Of a stretch of 64,000 nucleotides of DNA, positions 32,101 to 43,651 are shown piece after piece. How positions within the stretch are numbered: the stretch's first letter is position 1; each line of letters opens with the position of its first letter. The position numbers were made by a program, and so were the translations under genes. The notes beneath the pieces are model-generated. The model had not been told where the DNA came from. It ran no database searches and saw nothing but the letters and a program-made list of their open reading frames with translations. The stretch comes from Oscheius onirici. Its lineage: Eukaryota > Nematoda > Chromadorea > Rhabditida > Rhabditidae. The stretch is from assembly GCA_932521025.1 (NCBI GenBank), contig OW051472.1, positions 1,736,001 to 1,800,000 on the forward strand. The letters are read 5' to 3'.

Positions 32101-35100
32101 TTTAGTTTCTGTATTTGCCTATTCTTGTAACCAATAAGACTGGATCCTACGAATTGCTTGAAACTAATCTTTTCCCAGAACTTGGAAGCTATTGATGATC
32201 TTGGCAAAAAATACGTTCTTTGGCGATAAGTCCAAAAACAAATCAAAACAGAATCAAACTTTCAACTACAAGTAAAGCAATTTTTCACCAACCAAAAATA
32301 TGGAAGGAGTTTTCTGTCCGCAAATTTAGTGTTTTGGGAACGTGACAATCTACTCCTTTGAATACTTTTGGCGTTTGTTTTACATCGGTGACCAGCCGAC
32401 TTCGTCGTCTGACGACGTCGTACCCCATTTCGTACCCCTACAACAGTAATATAACTTTCCAAGTTTTTCCAAGTTCAAAACTTAATTGTTGCCTATATTC
32501 TCGACAGTGCATAACTTGTTAGCTGCGGCTTCAAAGTGCCAAACCACAGAGGGATTTGAAAACAGTGAAAAGAGGATTATTTCGAAAAATGGACGTAGTA
32601 GCCGGTTTCCTCGAAAAATCCTCTTATTAAAAGGCTAAGGTAGCCCGAAGTGTATTTCGAACTTTTCACCCCCTTGACTACCTCGAAATTTTTCGAGGAA
32701 TCCGGCTTTCGAGGAAAACAATTGCCCTCAGAATCGCATTTTGAGGTAGTCAAGGGAGTGAAAAGTTCGAAATACACTTCGGGTGACCTTAGCCTTTTAA
32801 TAAGAGAGGATAGACAAGAAGTAAGTACCAATACGTAGTTTGAAAGGCTTTGATTTTTCCGTGAAACTATGGCAGTACCGGTGATTACTGTCTGTGATTA
32901 TTGTTTTCTAAAGCAACATCGAACTTACATCGAAGAAGAGTGCTGCTTCGAGTTCTAAAAACTTTGTGAAGCAAACTTTTCTCCTACCAAAACTTCAAAA
33001 AATGCTTTTGAGAGTCAGTAATTTGCTGTTGTGTGAACTACAAAATCAAATTGGAAAAAATAATGAGCTTGGACAATAGGTATTTCAAAACATTGCTGCG
33101 GACTCCCTGTAAAAAAGTGAAGCCCCTACAGAACAGCAAGAAAATAGGAAAATAAACACCTTTTGTTGAAAGTTTGTTCGTTTTCTCGCAGAAAAAACCT
33201 TACACTTAGCATGTCGCGGAGCAAAATTGTTTTTCGAAAACTTTGAAGATGAGATCAACACAACCTCGATCCGACGAACACTTGAGTACAGCGTTAAACC
33301 ACTTAATTTCAAAACGTGGAGGTTACTGAACGAAAATGAAGCAGTAGCGACGATTACTCTAAGCGCTGTTAGATATTTTTTCGGGAATCGAAGAAGTATC
33401 GTAGTAGAGTACTGCTTCGAGTTCTAAAAACTATGTGAAGCAAAACTTTTTTTCCTCTAAAACTCTGGGAAGAAAGTTTACGATCATGAACGATGGATAT
33501 TTACAGTAATACTAACCTCCTTTGATCAATTTGGTACCGAATAAATCGGACTACGTATATTAACATCCTGAAACATTTTTGTGGTCTCCCTATAAATTTC
33601 TTTCTACTGAAAACTATCACAAAAAGCACAATTACAGCACAGTAAAAACCTTCCAAAAAAGGTCTCGAAAACTCGGAAAAAGACATTTTGTACTTTCACA
33701 AGAAAAACACATAAAAACGCACCCTGTTCCGCCGGCTTCGGAAGATGTATCCGTCTCAAAAAGAGCTGTCCTTCGTACTCTTTGGTCTCCTCAGTCAGAG
33801 AGACAGTATCATCTACTGTAAATACCGTAATCCGGAAGATTCTCTTCAGACGACCGCCATGGAAATCATTCGAGCCATCTAGCCAACAGCAACGAAAGTG
33901 GAGTTGTAGGGGTCGGGGAATGAAGTGGCGCTAAAATTTTGGCACTATTTTTCTACAAACTTTTCTGCCATCATCAAAGCCGACATTACCAATTGTAAAC
34001 TGTCGCTAATGACCATTTTCACAGATAACTTCGTTGTAACGCCAAACTTTTCTACCTGATTTTTATCATTTCTAAAGCTTTCTACTTGCCTCTGACACAG
34101 TAAAAGCCGAAGTCTGTAAACTCCAAGTTCAAAAAAAACTTACTATCTAATCCTGACAACTCTTGACTTAATATAATAGTACAATTCTCGTGACCATAAA
34201 CAAAAAGGCAGTCAATCGCAGACACCATAGCTTATTAATAGCTTAGATGCTCCATTCTTTGTATTCTGACAACTTCTTTGAGTTACCTTTTTCAAAACAA
34301 GCCAAACAGTACAAAAACATAGTTTTAGAGCAAAAAACTGCCCAGAAACAGCAAAAACGAAAATTTGATAAATCCCGCGGGATCCCGCGCGGAACGCGGG
34401 ATTTGAGATCGAGCTGGGGATCCCGTCCCGCGGGACGCGGGATAACTTTTGGATCCACAAATCCCGTCCCGCGTCCCGCGGAATATTTTTTTTTCTAATC
34501 CTGCACATCTCTTGTTCCAAAGCAAAAGGGTAACCTAACGATTTTATAATAGATATTTCGATTTTGTTATACCGTAGTGCTGAACTCGCCATTGACAAGT
34601 AAATAGACTCTCCGGAGGATGTTTGAAGCCTTGTTTCTAACGATGCCGAAGCTTATGGTTGTTATATATTTCGTAATACTGGAAGGAACAACATTCTGAA
34701 TTCAAACTTTGACCTATATTTTTCGATATTTATATTTGGTATTTTCGTATGATTTTTGCTTGTAAAACGTGCGTAAAAAAGGAGCAGAACGGTTATAGCC
34801 TTTCCTTTTTCCATCAAAGAACTGAAACAAACTCTTTGCTTCACTAGTTTTTCGCTGACATTTTCGGAAAGTGCAGAAGCAAAACCGGGACAAGGTATAC
34901 TTGCGAAATCAAACAAACCAATACCCAAAACAAATAGAGCCATCCTTTCACTTCTAAAACAGAATCGGAGACAGAGTACTGCCAAAGTACCCATCCTCAA
35001 ACTTTCATTTCTCTATTGTATACTTCTCTTTATCCCACGTTTTATTCTACCCTTCTTTACACTATCGTTCCTCTCCTGCCATCCCTTTTTATGCCCATTT

Positions 35101-38100
35101 ACTTGTACTTTTTATACAGCCTCATTTCTCTCTCCCCCTTTCATAAACTTCGCCAATCGCATCAAGGAAATCAATATAATCACGAAACATTTTAGGAACG
35201 AAGCAATTGAGAGGTGAACATCCAAGATTCGAGGAAACTTTCTTCAGCAAAAGAAAATACATCGAATTTTACCCTATTCTTCGCCGAAAGACCCAGGGTT
35301 TGAAACATTTTTTAATCGAACTTTTTTTGTTTTATAACCTCAATAAAACAGGCTCTTTTTCAATTGTTATCAATCTCCTCAGCAGAAGCAGGAAAATCCA
35401 AAAGTACAAAAAACACTGGTATTTGTGCACTACATAGACGCAATTTCTACAAAGTCCATAAGTTATATTGTTTTGTCATTGTAATAATTTTGACTTAATT
35501 TAAATTGCCACTAAAAATTCACTCGTCATGAATACTTTTTCGCGATAAGTTCTTTCAGAACCTGAAAGTCCTAAAATGTTTCGTTCTTTCTGTAAACCTA
35601 GCTGTTCCAGTCTTTTTAGATATTTCTAACACCACCGTTTTGAAATGTTTGAAACAGTAATACGAATCTTACAGAAACAGCCTCTTTCGGATGTCCATAC
35701 GGTGAAAAAGTAAACTTTCGTTTTATTAGCGGCAATGGAATCAGCAATTTCTTCGATCCACAGATTCATCGCTGTTAGATCCTGTTATTCTGTCATTCAA
35801 AAATCCCGCCTATTCTGTCATACTGTAAGGCTCCCGCCACGAACCCCGTTTTCAAACCCTTTTGTGACACGTTGCTGCTTGACAAAAAAACAAAGTAGAA
35901 ATTTGGGAATGCAGAGGTGATGGTATTTTTTTTTTGAAGTTTTTGGCAGCTATTTCAGATTAGGGACTCTTCTTATTTTTAGAAAAATTTTCTAAGAAAA
36001 GTTGCGGTCGAATTTGTTGACCGTCGTTACTTCTCATATATTTTTTTTGTAAAGTAGTTGCCGTGTGATGGTACCATAACAATATTTTGAAAAAAATACG
36101 AAAGAAAAAAACGCCATAATTTTCGGTAGAAATTTATTTTCTAAGAAAAGTAGCGGTAAACTTCGACCGTGAAAACATAAGAAAACTTTCAAATTCTTAG
36201 CTTTTCGGCTACATATCCAAACCCTATGCTTCAGTTTCCTATAAAATGTTTTTTTCCCTACAATTTCGATCACCGTACAAAAGGGCAATTCTTACAGAAA
36301 CAGTCTCCTTCTCGACCCTTTCCCTCTCTCTGGGTCGTCGTTTCACAGTCCAGGGGTCTTCTGGATGTGCTTCTGGCTCGTTCAGCTTTGTTCCGTGTTC
36401 TTCCAGAAATTTCTAAAGGTTTTTTTTCTTCATTTTTTCGTTTCTAGTTCTCTTACCCGAGTAAAATCGTCGCATGAAGTGATTCGATACCTCTTCCCAA
36501 AAATTTCCACATCAATCCCCAGATTCAGGTCCCGCCAATGTAGATACGGACCACCTAGACGATTTGTAGAGGGAACTTTTTGGTGGCGGAAAATTCTGCC
36601 CTGAAATTTTTTGATTTTGATCTAGAAGAAGCTCGACAGTTTGCTGCCCGAATCAATCAGATGACTTTAATAGAAAGTGTGAAACAAAAAAGTTTAGATT
36701 TTCGCCTGTAAAAGCTGTTCTATCGATGCATTTTACATAACCGGATCACACCCGAAGTGTCGAGGAGCCTTGGAGTGATGACGAAAGCGGTTGTGGTATC
36801 CAGGTTTTGTGGTCTACCATCCGGATTGAATGTGCGAATATTTTCTTCATAGACTGTCATCAACTTGACTATCCGCCCCCATTTTCGCTTATACCAAGGT
36901 CTTATTGGTTCGTTATGCAAAAAAGTGCTATTATAGAAGGCTTGTAAAAAGCTGCTACCAACTTTTTTTTTTCGAATAATGAACTGGGCAAGATTGGAGG
37001 GACCATCTCCCGTGATAGCTTTGTGAGCAAATTGAGGGTCTCAAATGAATTGCTCCTCTCTACCAGAAGAGTTTACGGAAACTGTAAAACCAAACTTTTT
37101 TTTGACATAAAATCTGTTCAGTAAAAAGAACGCAACAGTAGCCCAAAAATATTTCGCCGAGAACCACAAACCTCTGATTTTCAGGATAAACGGATCAATT
37201 CAAACATATTTGTTGCATTTTTCAACGTCTTATTGGCGCGCTACCGTGAAAATCAGGGGTTTGCGGTTCTCGTTGCGTTTATTTTTCTGAACAGACTTTC
37301 CTCCTACTGTTTTCTGCTCAAAGGAGGAAAAGAATAGAAAGTAAGAAATAAAAAAACGTTGTTTTTTTTTCGTTTTTACACCTTCGCGTCAATTAAACTG
37401 ACCGAGTGTTCAGTAGGGCGTGTTGAGAGTGAAAACAAAAACGTATATTTTTACACAGAAGTACTACATATATATATATTAGCACAGCAGGGAGTTAGAT
37501 CTATGTATAGCAGGGTTGGGCGATAGTGAAATTTTTGATCGATACCGATACCGATATCGATAGTGCCCTGAGATATCGCGACCGATAGCGATATCGATAT
37601 TTTTTTCACCCCGGTATCGCGACCGATATCGACATCGATACTATGTTTTCGATATCGATACTATCGGTATCGATCGCTGTTTTCGATATCGATAGTAACT
37701 CACCATTGACAAGTAACTCACCACTGGCCAGTGACAAACACGCAGATTCAACCACATACATCACAGCTTTTTTAATAGTTTTGATTGGGGTATTAAAAAG
37801 AAAATAGTAAACACATAGAAAAGAAAAAGAACGAATGAATGGAAAAAAAAGACACAAAAAGTAGGTCTTTATTTGAAAATTGTAGCTTCGCGGCAGAATT
37901 TTCTACTATCGATATCGCTGTATAAAACTATCGAAATCGATACCGATATCGATAGTTCCACCAGGTCATTTCGATATCGATATCAAAATATCGCCCAACC
38001 CTGATGTATAGGAAGAATGAAACACTGAAAAGATCAAAATAAACGAACGACAGCTGTCTATAGTAATCGCTTTACTACCGGAGGAACTTCGGATCAAATG

Positions 38101-39429
38101 ACAGCGTCGAATCAATTCTGTGATAGCATTATTGAAAAGTTGAAACATGAAAGCGCGAAATGTGAAATAAATATAAATATAAATCTAATGAAAGCGCGAA
38201 AGATTGTTTTTTATGCACAGATGGGTGGAACGCTTTGACATAAAATTCCACCGTTTTATGAAGAAAAAACTGTGATAGAAGACCAGTGTTGAAACGCTCA
38301 ACTTTTCGAAGAAAAGGTGTACAGCTGTAGCCTCAATTTTTTGGTTGCAAATCAGAACAGAACCAAGATAGCATCGTAATTAAAACAAACTCTTTCATAG
38401 AGCTTTTGAAACAAAAAAAAAATTTTTTTTCATGGAGGGCGTCCACAGACTGGTTTGTCACTCAAATGACAGAATATATAGAAAGCCTGAAAACGACATG
38501 AATTGTGACTAAAACAAGGCTTCAATCTGGTCTACTGGTGTGAAAAAAGAAATTTTGTTTGCTCGTCACGCAAAAAAAAACCTATCGTATGTTCTGTCAT
38601 TTCTTACTCTCTTCTAGGTATACTGAAACCAGAAAAACGTTAGAATCGATTGACAACAAATTGAAAAAAAATTGATTTTTAGTACGCTAAGTACCAACTA
38701 ACGGTACTATCCCCTACAAAATATGCTTCTTTTTGAACTGACCTGAGGAAGACCACTATTGTCCACTTGTGGCTCAAACATGGAGATTGTGTCGTCCGCT
38801 AGGTGATAATACAACTTGAAGGATCTGAACGAAGAGAAAGTTTTTTTTGTGCAAAAAAGCGTTTCGTGGTTATATTTCGGAAGTTCCGAAATGTTTAAGA
38901 AAATGCGCCTTGCTGGCACGGTCTCGGTCAACACTGACACGGGCCCGGTACCCATGCCTACCGTAACCGCTCTTTGTTCACTGAGTATTCAATTTCGGTG
39001 TGAAATGAAAAGAAACCAATTACGGTATCGCCCCTTCCAAACATCTATCTTACCGAATTCGATGAATCTCCTCCTCCCATCCGTCCTCTTCCGTATAGCA
39101 GCTAAAACAGAGAGCTGACGTGTCCCAAGCTTCAAGGGAGTGGAAAAGTTCTCCTTTACTGAAAACTTGTCATATTTTGGAACAAAAAATATCTACCAAT
39201 GTCCAGGAATGAAACTGCTCTGCCTCGGAAAGTTCTTGTAACTTTCCTCATCCGGATCCCGAATGAACATTTCACCATTTTTGTAGAAGAGCTTTTGGGG
39301 ACGGTTTGGGGGCTGAAAAACGTGTTTTTGCTGGGATTTGTGGAACAATAATACCCTGGGATCACTGCCAAAACGTTCCAGAAGATCCTCTGTAGGCACG
39401 TCTTGGATGTGCTCACTGCAGAAAGACAT
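29102..39429 (-). CDS. efhc-1-like: EFHC1-like protein with three DM10 domains
   Basis: Twelve exons (minus): 39355-39429, 39197-39312, 39054-39158, 38743-38824, 36457-36600, 36296-36412, 35200-35278, 33723-33815, 30526-30686, 30413-30484, 29418-29566 and 29102-29213 (TGA). All phases agree, 434 aa. DM10-1 includes SFKLYYHLADDTISMFEP, HWRDLNLGIDVEIFGKRY and CDDFTR. DM10-2 includes NRVKFDVFSF, DDTVSL, LRRIHLPKP and WDIRPGVWIDVFSRPMFIFE. DM10-3 includes NELRFYARM, GFVLTYNVNTKKVDI and FAVGQIVHFFKWRFQLVEGD. EFHC proteins bind axonemal doublet microtubules in cilia. The C-terminal EF-hand region of vertebrate EFHC1 is absent. A strong acceptor (TTTTTCTTTCAG) directly precedes AAACAAATG, suggesting trans-splicing. 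The exon 7 ends (weak AAG acceptor, GTTCCT donor) and the 42-nt first intron are the least certain parts. Confidence 0.82.
29281..29355. repeat. Dispersed ~75-nt hairpin (copy 2)
   Basis: Arms ATGTTCTGCAAAGTTGTAG and CTACAACTTTTCGGAACAGT, with flanking CAGCTTTT and AAGCCG. Confidence 0.65.
29628..30360. ncRNA. Candidate piRNA promoter cores in EFHC1-like introns
   Basis: TGAAAC at about 29631, 29736 and 30082 (minus) and GTTTCA at about 29802 and 30350 (plus), each next to T- or A-runs, for example GTGAAACATTTTTTTTCAG. This is intron sequence with no competing coding signal. Confidence 0.35.
31459..31840 (+). mobile_element. Complete Helitron-like nonautonomous element
   Basis: It starts TCTCTCTACTACTAAAGCGC after A (31458). 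It ends with hairpin GCCGCC-GACA-TGCGGC, GAAGCCGG and CTGG, followed by T (31841). This fits the Helitron rule 5'-TC...hairpin-CTRR-3' inserted between A and T. At 382 bp it has no Rep/helicase coding. It contains a tRNA-like stretch (GACCCGGGTTCGAC) near 31565-31585 and several GGTTGACYGGGGAAGGGATC units. Confidence 0.65.
32619..32810. repeat. Long perfect-arm hairpin
   Basis: Arms of about 67 nt (TCCTCTTATTAAAAGGCTAA...ACTACCTC and complement) are nearly perfectly paired around a centre containing TTTCGAGGAATCCGGC. It lies inside an intron of the EFHC1-like gene. A fold-back MITE is likely; no target duplication is obvious. Confidence 0.65.
34140..34247 (-). mobile_element. Helitron-like 5' end (minus orientation)
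   Basis: On the minus strand A^TCTAAGCTATTAATAAGCTATGGTGTCTGCG begins at 34247. A related head is at 43184(-), and the two share downstream sequence (ACAGACTT..GCTT). The 3' end was not identified with confidence. Confidence 0.4.
34371..34514. mobile_element. Truncated hAT-like element, GCGGGA family
   Basis: The interior is iterated ATCCCGCGGGA and GCGGGAC. The right end TGCACATCTCTTG is a variant of the end of the element at 49734-50231. The left end is missing. Confidence 0.55.
36700..36920 (-). other. Unresolved coding-like stretch in EFHC1-like intron 4
   Basis: The minus strand is open for about 66 codons (WYKRKWGRIVKLMTVYEENI... RPQNLDTTTAFVI). The reading is less biased than surrounding noise. 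It faintly recalls the integrase tail of BEL/Pao elements, but I cannot support a family assignment. No splice partners were found. Confidence 0.2.
37113..37295. repeat. Short inverted-repeat element
   Basis: Ends TCTGTTCAGTAAAAAGAACGCAAC and GTTGCGTTTATTTTTCTGAACAGA, with inner arms GAGAACCACAAACCTCTGATTTTC and complement. Confidence 0.6.
37511..38003. mobile_element. hAT-like element with iterated GATATCGATA motif
   Basis: Ends CAGGGTTGGGCGATA and TATCGCCCAACCCTG; perfect 8-bp target duplication ATGTATAG (37503-37510 and 38004-38011). Arms of iterated CGATATCGATA surround a unique AT-rich centre without a transposase. It lies in intron 4 of the EFHC1-like gene. Confidence 0.88.
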
Positions 39430-39494
39430 TTGTTTCTGAAAGAAAAAAAACAACAAACTGTTTAGGAAACAAAAGAGAAGACATAAGAGAGTTT

Positions 39495-40557
39495 TGAAAC
39501 AAAACAGTTTTGTGAATTTTGTGACTTGAAACGCTAGAAAATTATGAGAAACTTTAGATATTTCAAAGCTGCGAGACCCAGGGCCGCAACTAACAAACTA
39601 CGCAGCTAAATTCCCGCCAATTTGTTTTGAAAAAAGTTCTATGAAGAAAGCTCGGGCCGATTCAAATTATGCTCTCTACATTTTGAACAGACTAAATAAA
39701 GGCCGACAACCATTGTTTTTAGAAAGAAACGCCTGCATACAAGAAAATGTTGAAACAATAAAAGGTTCAGTAGAAAAATAAGTTTGTGGAGGCTGGAAAA
39801 ATTAGAGAATTGAACGTCAATTCGAGTAATCTGCAATGAGAAAAAAACGTAATCATCGTTTTCATGTTCAGAATTCTCAGACACGTTTTCCGTAGAAAGG
39901 CATGCTTTTTTATCCCCGGGGAAAATACATTGTTTTTTTTGGAAAGGAGAAAATAAGAGAAAATCTTGAAACAAGAAAATTGGTTTGCGGGATCTGCCCG
40001 GTCGGCAAATGAGAAGATTCTGTCATCAAGATACATTGGAATCGGCTCGCAAAACATGCTGAAGCTACCCAGAATTTGGTTTTACAAACATTTTAACGTT
40101 TCCGAAAAAATCAGGTCAAAAGTGAATTTTGAGAGCCAAGGCAGGTTATGAGAGACTACTGAAACGCGAAAGAGAATAGGTTTTTGCGGAATCGCCTATC
40201 GAGTAAATGTAGTGTTCATCTGTGAAAAGACAAGATGTATGAGAATGTTGAAACCAAACTGTTTTGTGAATTTCTTTAACTCTTTGAGTTCTCAGAATGA
40301 CGAAACGATCAAGTTTCGGTTTCGTAGGTGACTTATTTTAAAACCGTGGCAAAGACAAATATATTGGAAAGTGATGAAACGTGATTCATTACAACTGCAA
40401 TGCCAGTGAGTACGGTATGCATGCAAACATGACGGAAGAAGAATAAGGTTTGCGGAATATGAAGCTGGTAAAATTTGAATAATTATTGAAGAACCACATT
40501 TTGCGGAGCGACTAGTGAATTTCGCGAAGACACGATGCATATAAGAAACACTGAAAC
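39495..40557 (-). ncRNA. Minus-oriented array of GTTTCA cores, candidate piRNA loci
   Basis: TGAAAC on the plus strand at 39495, 39527, 39751, 39967, 40160, 40249, 40375 and 40552: eight in about 1.06 kb, all in one orientation. On the minus strand several read GTTTCA followed by pyrimidine-rich sequence and TATA or TATGCA, e.g. GTTTCAACATTCTCATACAT and GTTTCAGTGTTTCTTATATG. No ORFs are credible here. This is the densest example of the pattern. Confidence 0.45.
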
Positions 40558-41068
40558 AGATCAAATGAGCAAGATCTAAAGCTTGGAAAATTAGGAGATT
40601 TTATGCAGAAGGATCTTTTTGTGTTGTCACTGGAAGAACTCTTCGTGAATTGTACATTTTATTCCCAGCGAACAGCTACAATATTTGGTGTAGTGTTGTA
40701 GGCGCCTTAGTTCGTTCAAATAATTGGCGTCCAAGCACGGCTTATGAAGGGAAAGCGCCCTTTTCATGTTATTTTCGACCAATCTTCACGTCCACGAGGT
40801 TTTTTACACACAGAACTCTATAAACTTGCTTGGAAAAGTGAAAAATAGAAGAAAAATGGGGAAAACGAAACATCAAGGAAGTGTGAACGAACTAGGCGTC
40901 TACTGCAGTGTAACCCAGCGTTTGTTGTGAAGAATAGCGGTATATATGAGACCTTCAAAGTAATAACGTTTTGAATTGTGTCCTTTTTGTTGTTGAGGTA
41001 TACTGCGTGCGAACTGAGCGTACAATTTTTTGGTTCTTCTTTAAACACAAAAGGAGAGAAGCGAGCAG

Positions 41069-41380
41069 TATACTTGGGCGATTCGACTCGACTCGGATTC
41101 AAATCCGGACTCGACTCCGAGTCGAGTCATGTAAAACATCGATTCTAACGGGCTGTAACTAATATTTCGCGTTTTATAGTAGTATTTTACATTTTCACGC
41201 TAGTTTGTGAAACCTTTTTCGAAAAAAAAACACCGAAAAATGTCGACTCGGATTCGAATCCGAGTCAGACTCGACTCGACTCGGCTTGAGGCACCCCACG
41301 AGTCGACTCGACTCGACATAGTCCACGAGTCGGACTCGAATCGGAATCGGTCGAGATTTTTGACTCGACGCCCAAGTATA
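41069..41380. mobile_element. hAT-like element with iterated GACTCG motif
   Basis: It has the same ends as the GAGCCG copies (TATACTTGGGC and GCCCAAGTATA), but the interior is iterated CGACTCGACTCGG and GATTCGAATC. Flanking 8-mers GCGAGCAG and GCGAGCTA match at 6 of 8. Confidence 0.8.
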
Positions 41381-41965
41381 GCGAGCTAGACATCATTCTG
41401 TACGTGTACATGTAGCGAAACAAGTTTTTCAACACAAATGCAATGGACTGAAAAAAGGTATGAATGTGAGCCAAATATACTGCTTCAAGATTGAGTGACA
41501 TTTGTCGCGAGGACATATTTGGCCGGAAAAGGGGGGCCTACCCGTGAGCTATAATGGTCACGGGAGCATGAAAAATATGCAGTTCATGGAAGGTGGAACC
41601 AATAAAGCGGTTTCAAATCATAAATGGAGAGACTTTTTGAACGAAAAAGAGCGAAAATATTGAAAAAATAGGTTTCAACAGTTCTATGAGACGTGAACAA
41701 ACAACACGCTTCACTTTTCTGAAGCGTTTTCGAATCTAGAAAAAACCTAATGTTTCTTTATATAAATGGGAGATAAAAGCTACTTCAGGCCATGCTTTCT
41801 GCAAAAAAAAAAGGTTTCATGAAATGAATAAGACAGAGAAGATGTTTCGGTGCTAGTATGTGAAAGGCAAAAAATCTCACATGATCAATTTCAGGCAAAA
41901 AGGCTCTCTACCTTCCAGCCTCGTTCCTTCTCTAACGATCACTATTATTATTAAAAAAGCCCTTA

Positions 41966-42110
41966 TCTAAAATATTAAAGTACAATGGTGTTTGTGGCTG
42001 ACTCTGTGGCTGTGTTTGTCTGTTTGTTTGTCCGGAAATCCAATAAATATCTGTCCCCTTCACGTGTCCTCTCCCACCCGGTCTAGTCTTCCCTCAGCTA
42101 ACGGTGCATC
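41966..42110 (+). mobile_element. Helitron-like 5' end
   Basis: A^TCTAAAATATTAAAGTACAATGGTGTTTGTGGCTGAC, followed by TGTTTGTCTGTTTGTTTGTCCGG. The 3' end is not identified. Confidence 0.45.
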
Positions 42111-42179
42111 TGGTAATGGTTAGGCCATCTCGCGCCTCGACTCCCAATAGTCCCCCTTTTCACACAACTACAAGATGCA

Positions 42180-42535
42180 CGCCAGATCACGTGTCGTCAG
42201 AAGAACTGCTCCAAGTATTCATATTACTGATGCTAGTAAAGGTGAGAGTATGTTTTGTTTGAGGACGACTGAAACTGTTTGAACTAACTTTGCTGTGAAC
42301 TTATAGGGAAGTTGAGACAAAAAAACGACAACGTGGCAATAGAAATTTGCGAATTCCATAATGACCAATTTTACGGAAAATTGCGAAATATAAAAGTGTG
42401 TTATTGATGCCAGTAAAGGTGAGAGCATTTATGTTGTGTAAACCATAGAGATAGCATTGTGAACTAGCTATGGTTTGAACATAAAGAGGTGTTGAAGCCT
42501 AAAAAAGAAAAGGTGGCAATAGAGTAATTTGCTAA
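42180..42535 (+). other. Possible first exon and diverged tandem repeat
   Basis: ATG at 42177 opens MHARSRVVRRTAPSIHITDASK and ends at a good donor (AAAG^GTGAGAG, about 42240). The segment GATGCYAGTAAAGGTGAGAG recurs at about 42410, and GAAAA..GTGGCAATAGA recurs after each. No downstream exon could be joined, so this may be repeat only. Confidence 0.25.
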
Positions 42536-43099
42536 AATGCTTATTTTCGTGTTCATGGGCTCTTCTTTGAAGAATTGACCCAAAAATGTTTTAACTTTCG
42601 GTTCCGATTAGAAAAAACGACGTAACGGGGGAACTTGAAAGCACAAAAAGTGAGTAGTAACGGTATGTTTGGTTCAGGTCAAGCCGTAGAGCCATTGTTG
42701 AACAATATATGCTTTACACTTATTCCAAAGTTGAAACCGAAAAAAAAGAAGGAATTTTCAAAACATAAGTCATTTTTCTTTGGCTGTGTAACGACAGACT
42801 CCTACTCATCAAACCAGAAGATTGTGGAAGAATAAGAGAAAATAATGAACTTACTACTTTGCATTTGACTCTTCTAGTTTTCGATTTTGGTCATCTTTCA
42901 AGAATGAGTTCCATTTGACCTATTGATCCTAGAAGGAACGTTGAAACATATAAGGTTACAAGAAAGGCAGCCGACTTCGTTCCCTGGCGGCGTCGCCAGT
43001 TTCCTACCGACTCTTTACCGTTTTCTGAAGGGTTGTCTTACCAAACAATAGGTGTTTTATCCCTTTCAAACTGCCCTTACGTTCCTCTTCCACTGTAGA

Positions 43100-43184
43100 A
43101 GCGAAAGTCTGTGAAAAGTCCAGGTTCAAAAGTGAACAACAAACTGAGTTAGCCACAGACACCATTTCGCTTTAATATTAAAGA
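43100..43184 (-). mobile_element. Helitron-like 5' end (minus)
   Basis: On the minus strand A^TCTTTAATATTAAAGCGAAATGGTGTCTGTGGC. The downstream sequence resembles that of the 34247(-) copy. Confidence 0.45.
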
Positions 43185-43651
43185 TTGTTTGATCCAACTG
43201 TCGATGATGTCAGTAAAGCTTTCACTAGACGCTTGTTATGTATTGTTTTTGAAACACAGTAGTTTTCGCTTTTTTCACCATTTTTGATAAAACTAGTAAG
43301 TTCCATTGTGTCTGCGGAATGTAAAGAGAACACCGAAATATAAAAGTTTCTAGACCCCATTCAACCATTCTCCCGTATTCTGTCCCTAGCTGTATTGAGT
43401 CTATCAACACTTGAATGAAATTCTCTGAATCAGATACTTTTTGTGTCTGATTCAATAGACGGATTCAAATAATGGACGAGAGTGGTGGGTTTCACTATAT
43501 CTAGACAGTTTTTAGATTTCTGTTTTTTGGAAAGTTAGAACTTTCTATGTTTCACTGTCTCCTTTCACTGTCGTCACTGCTAAAGTGGAACCTAAACATG
43601 TTAGAATATGTAGGGAGCAAGGCGATTTTCACTCACAAAAAAAATAGTTTT

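Noticed and set aside
36720-36920. BEL/Pao integrase tail
   Set aside because: Only a faint resemblance; no second motif nearby, so it is listed as unresolved.
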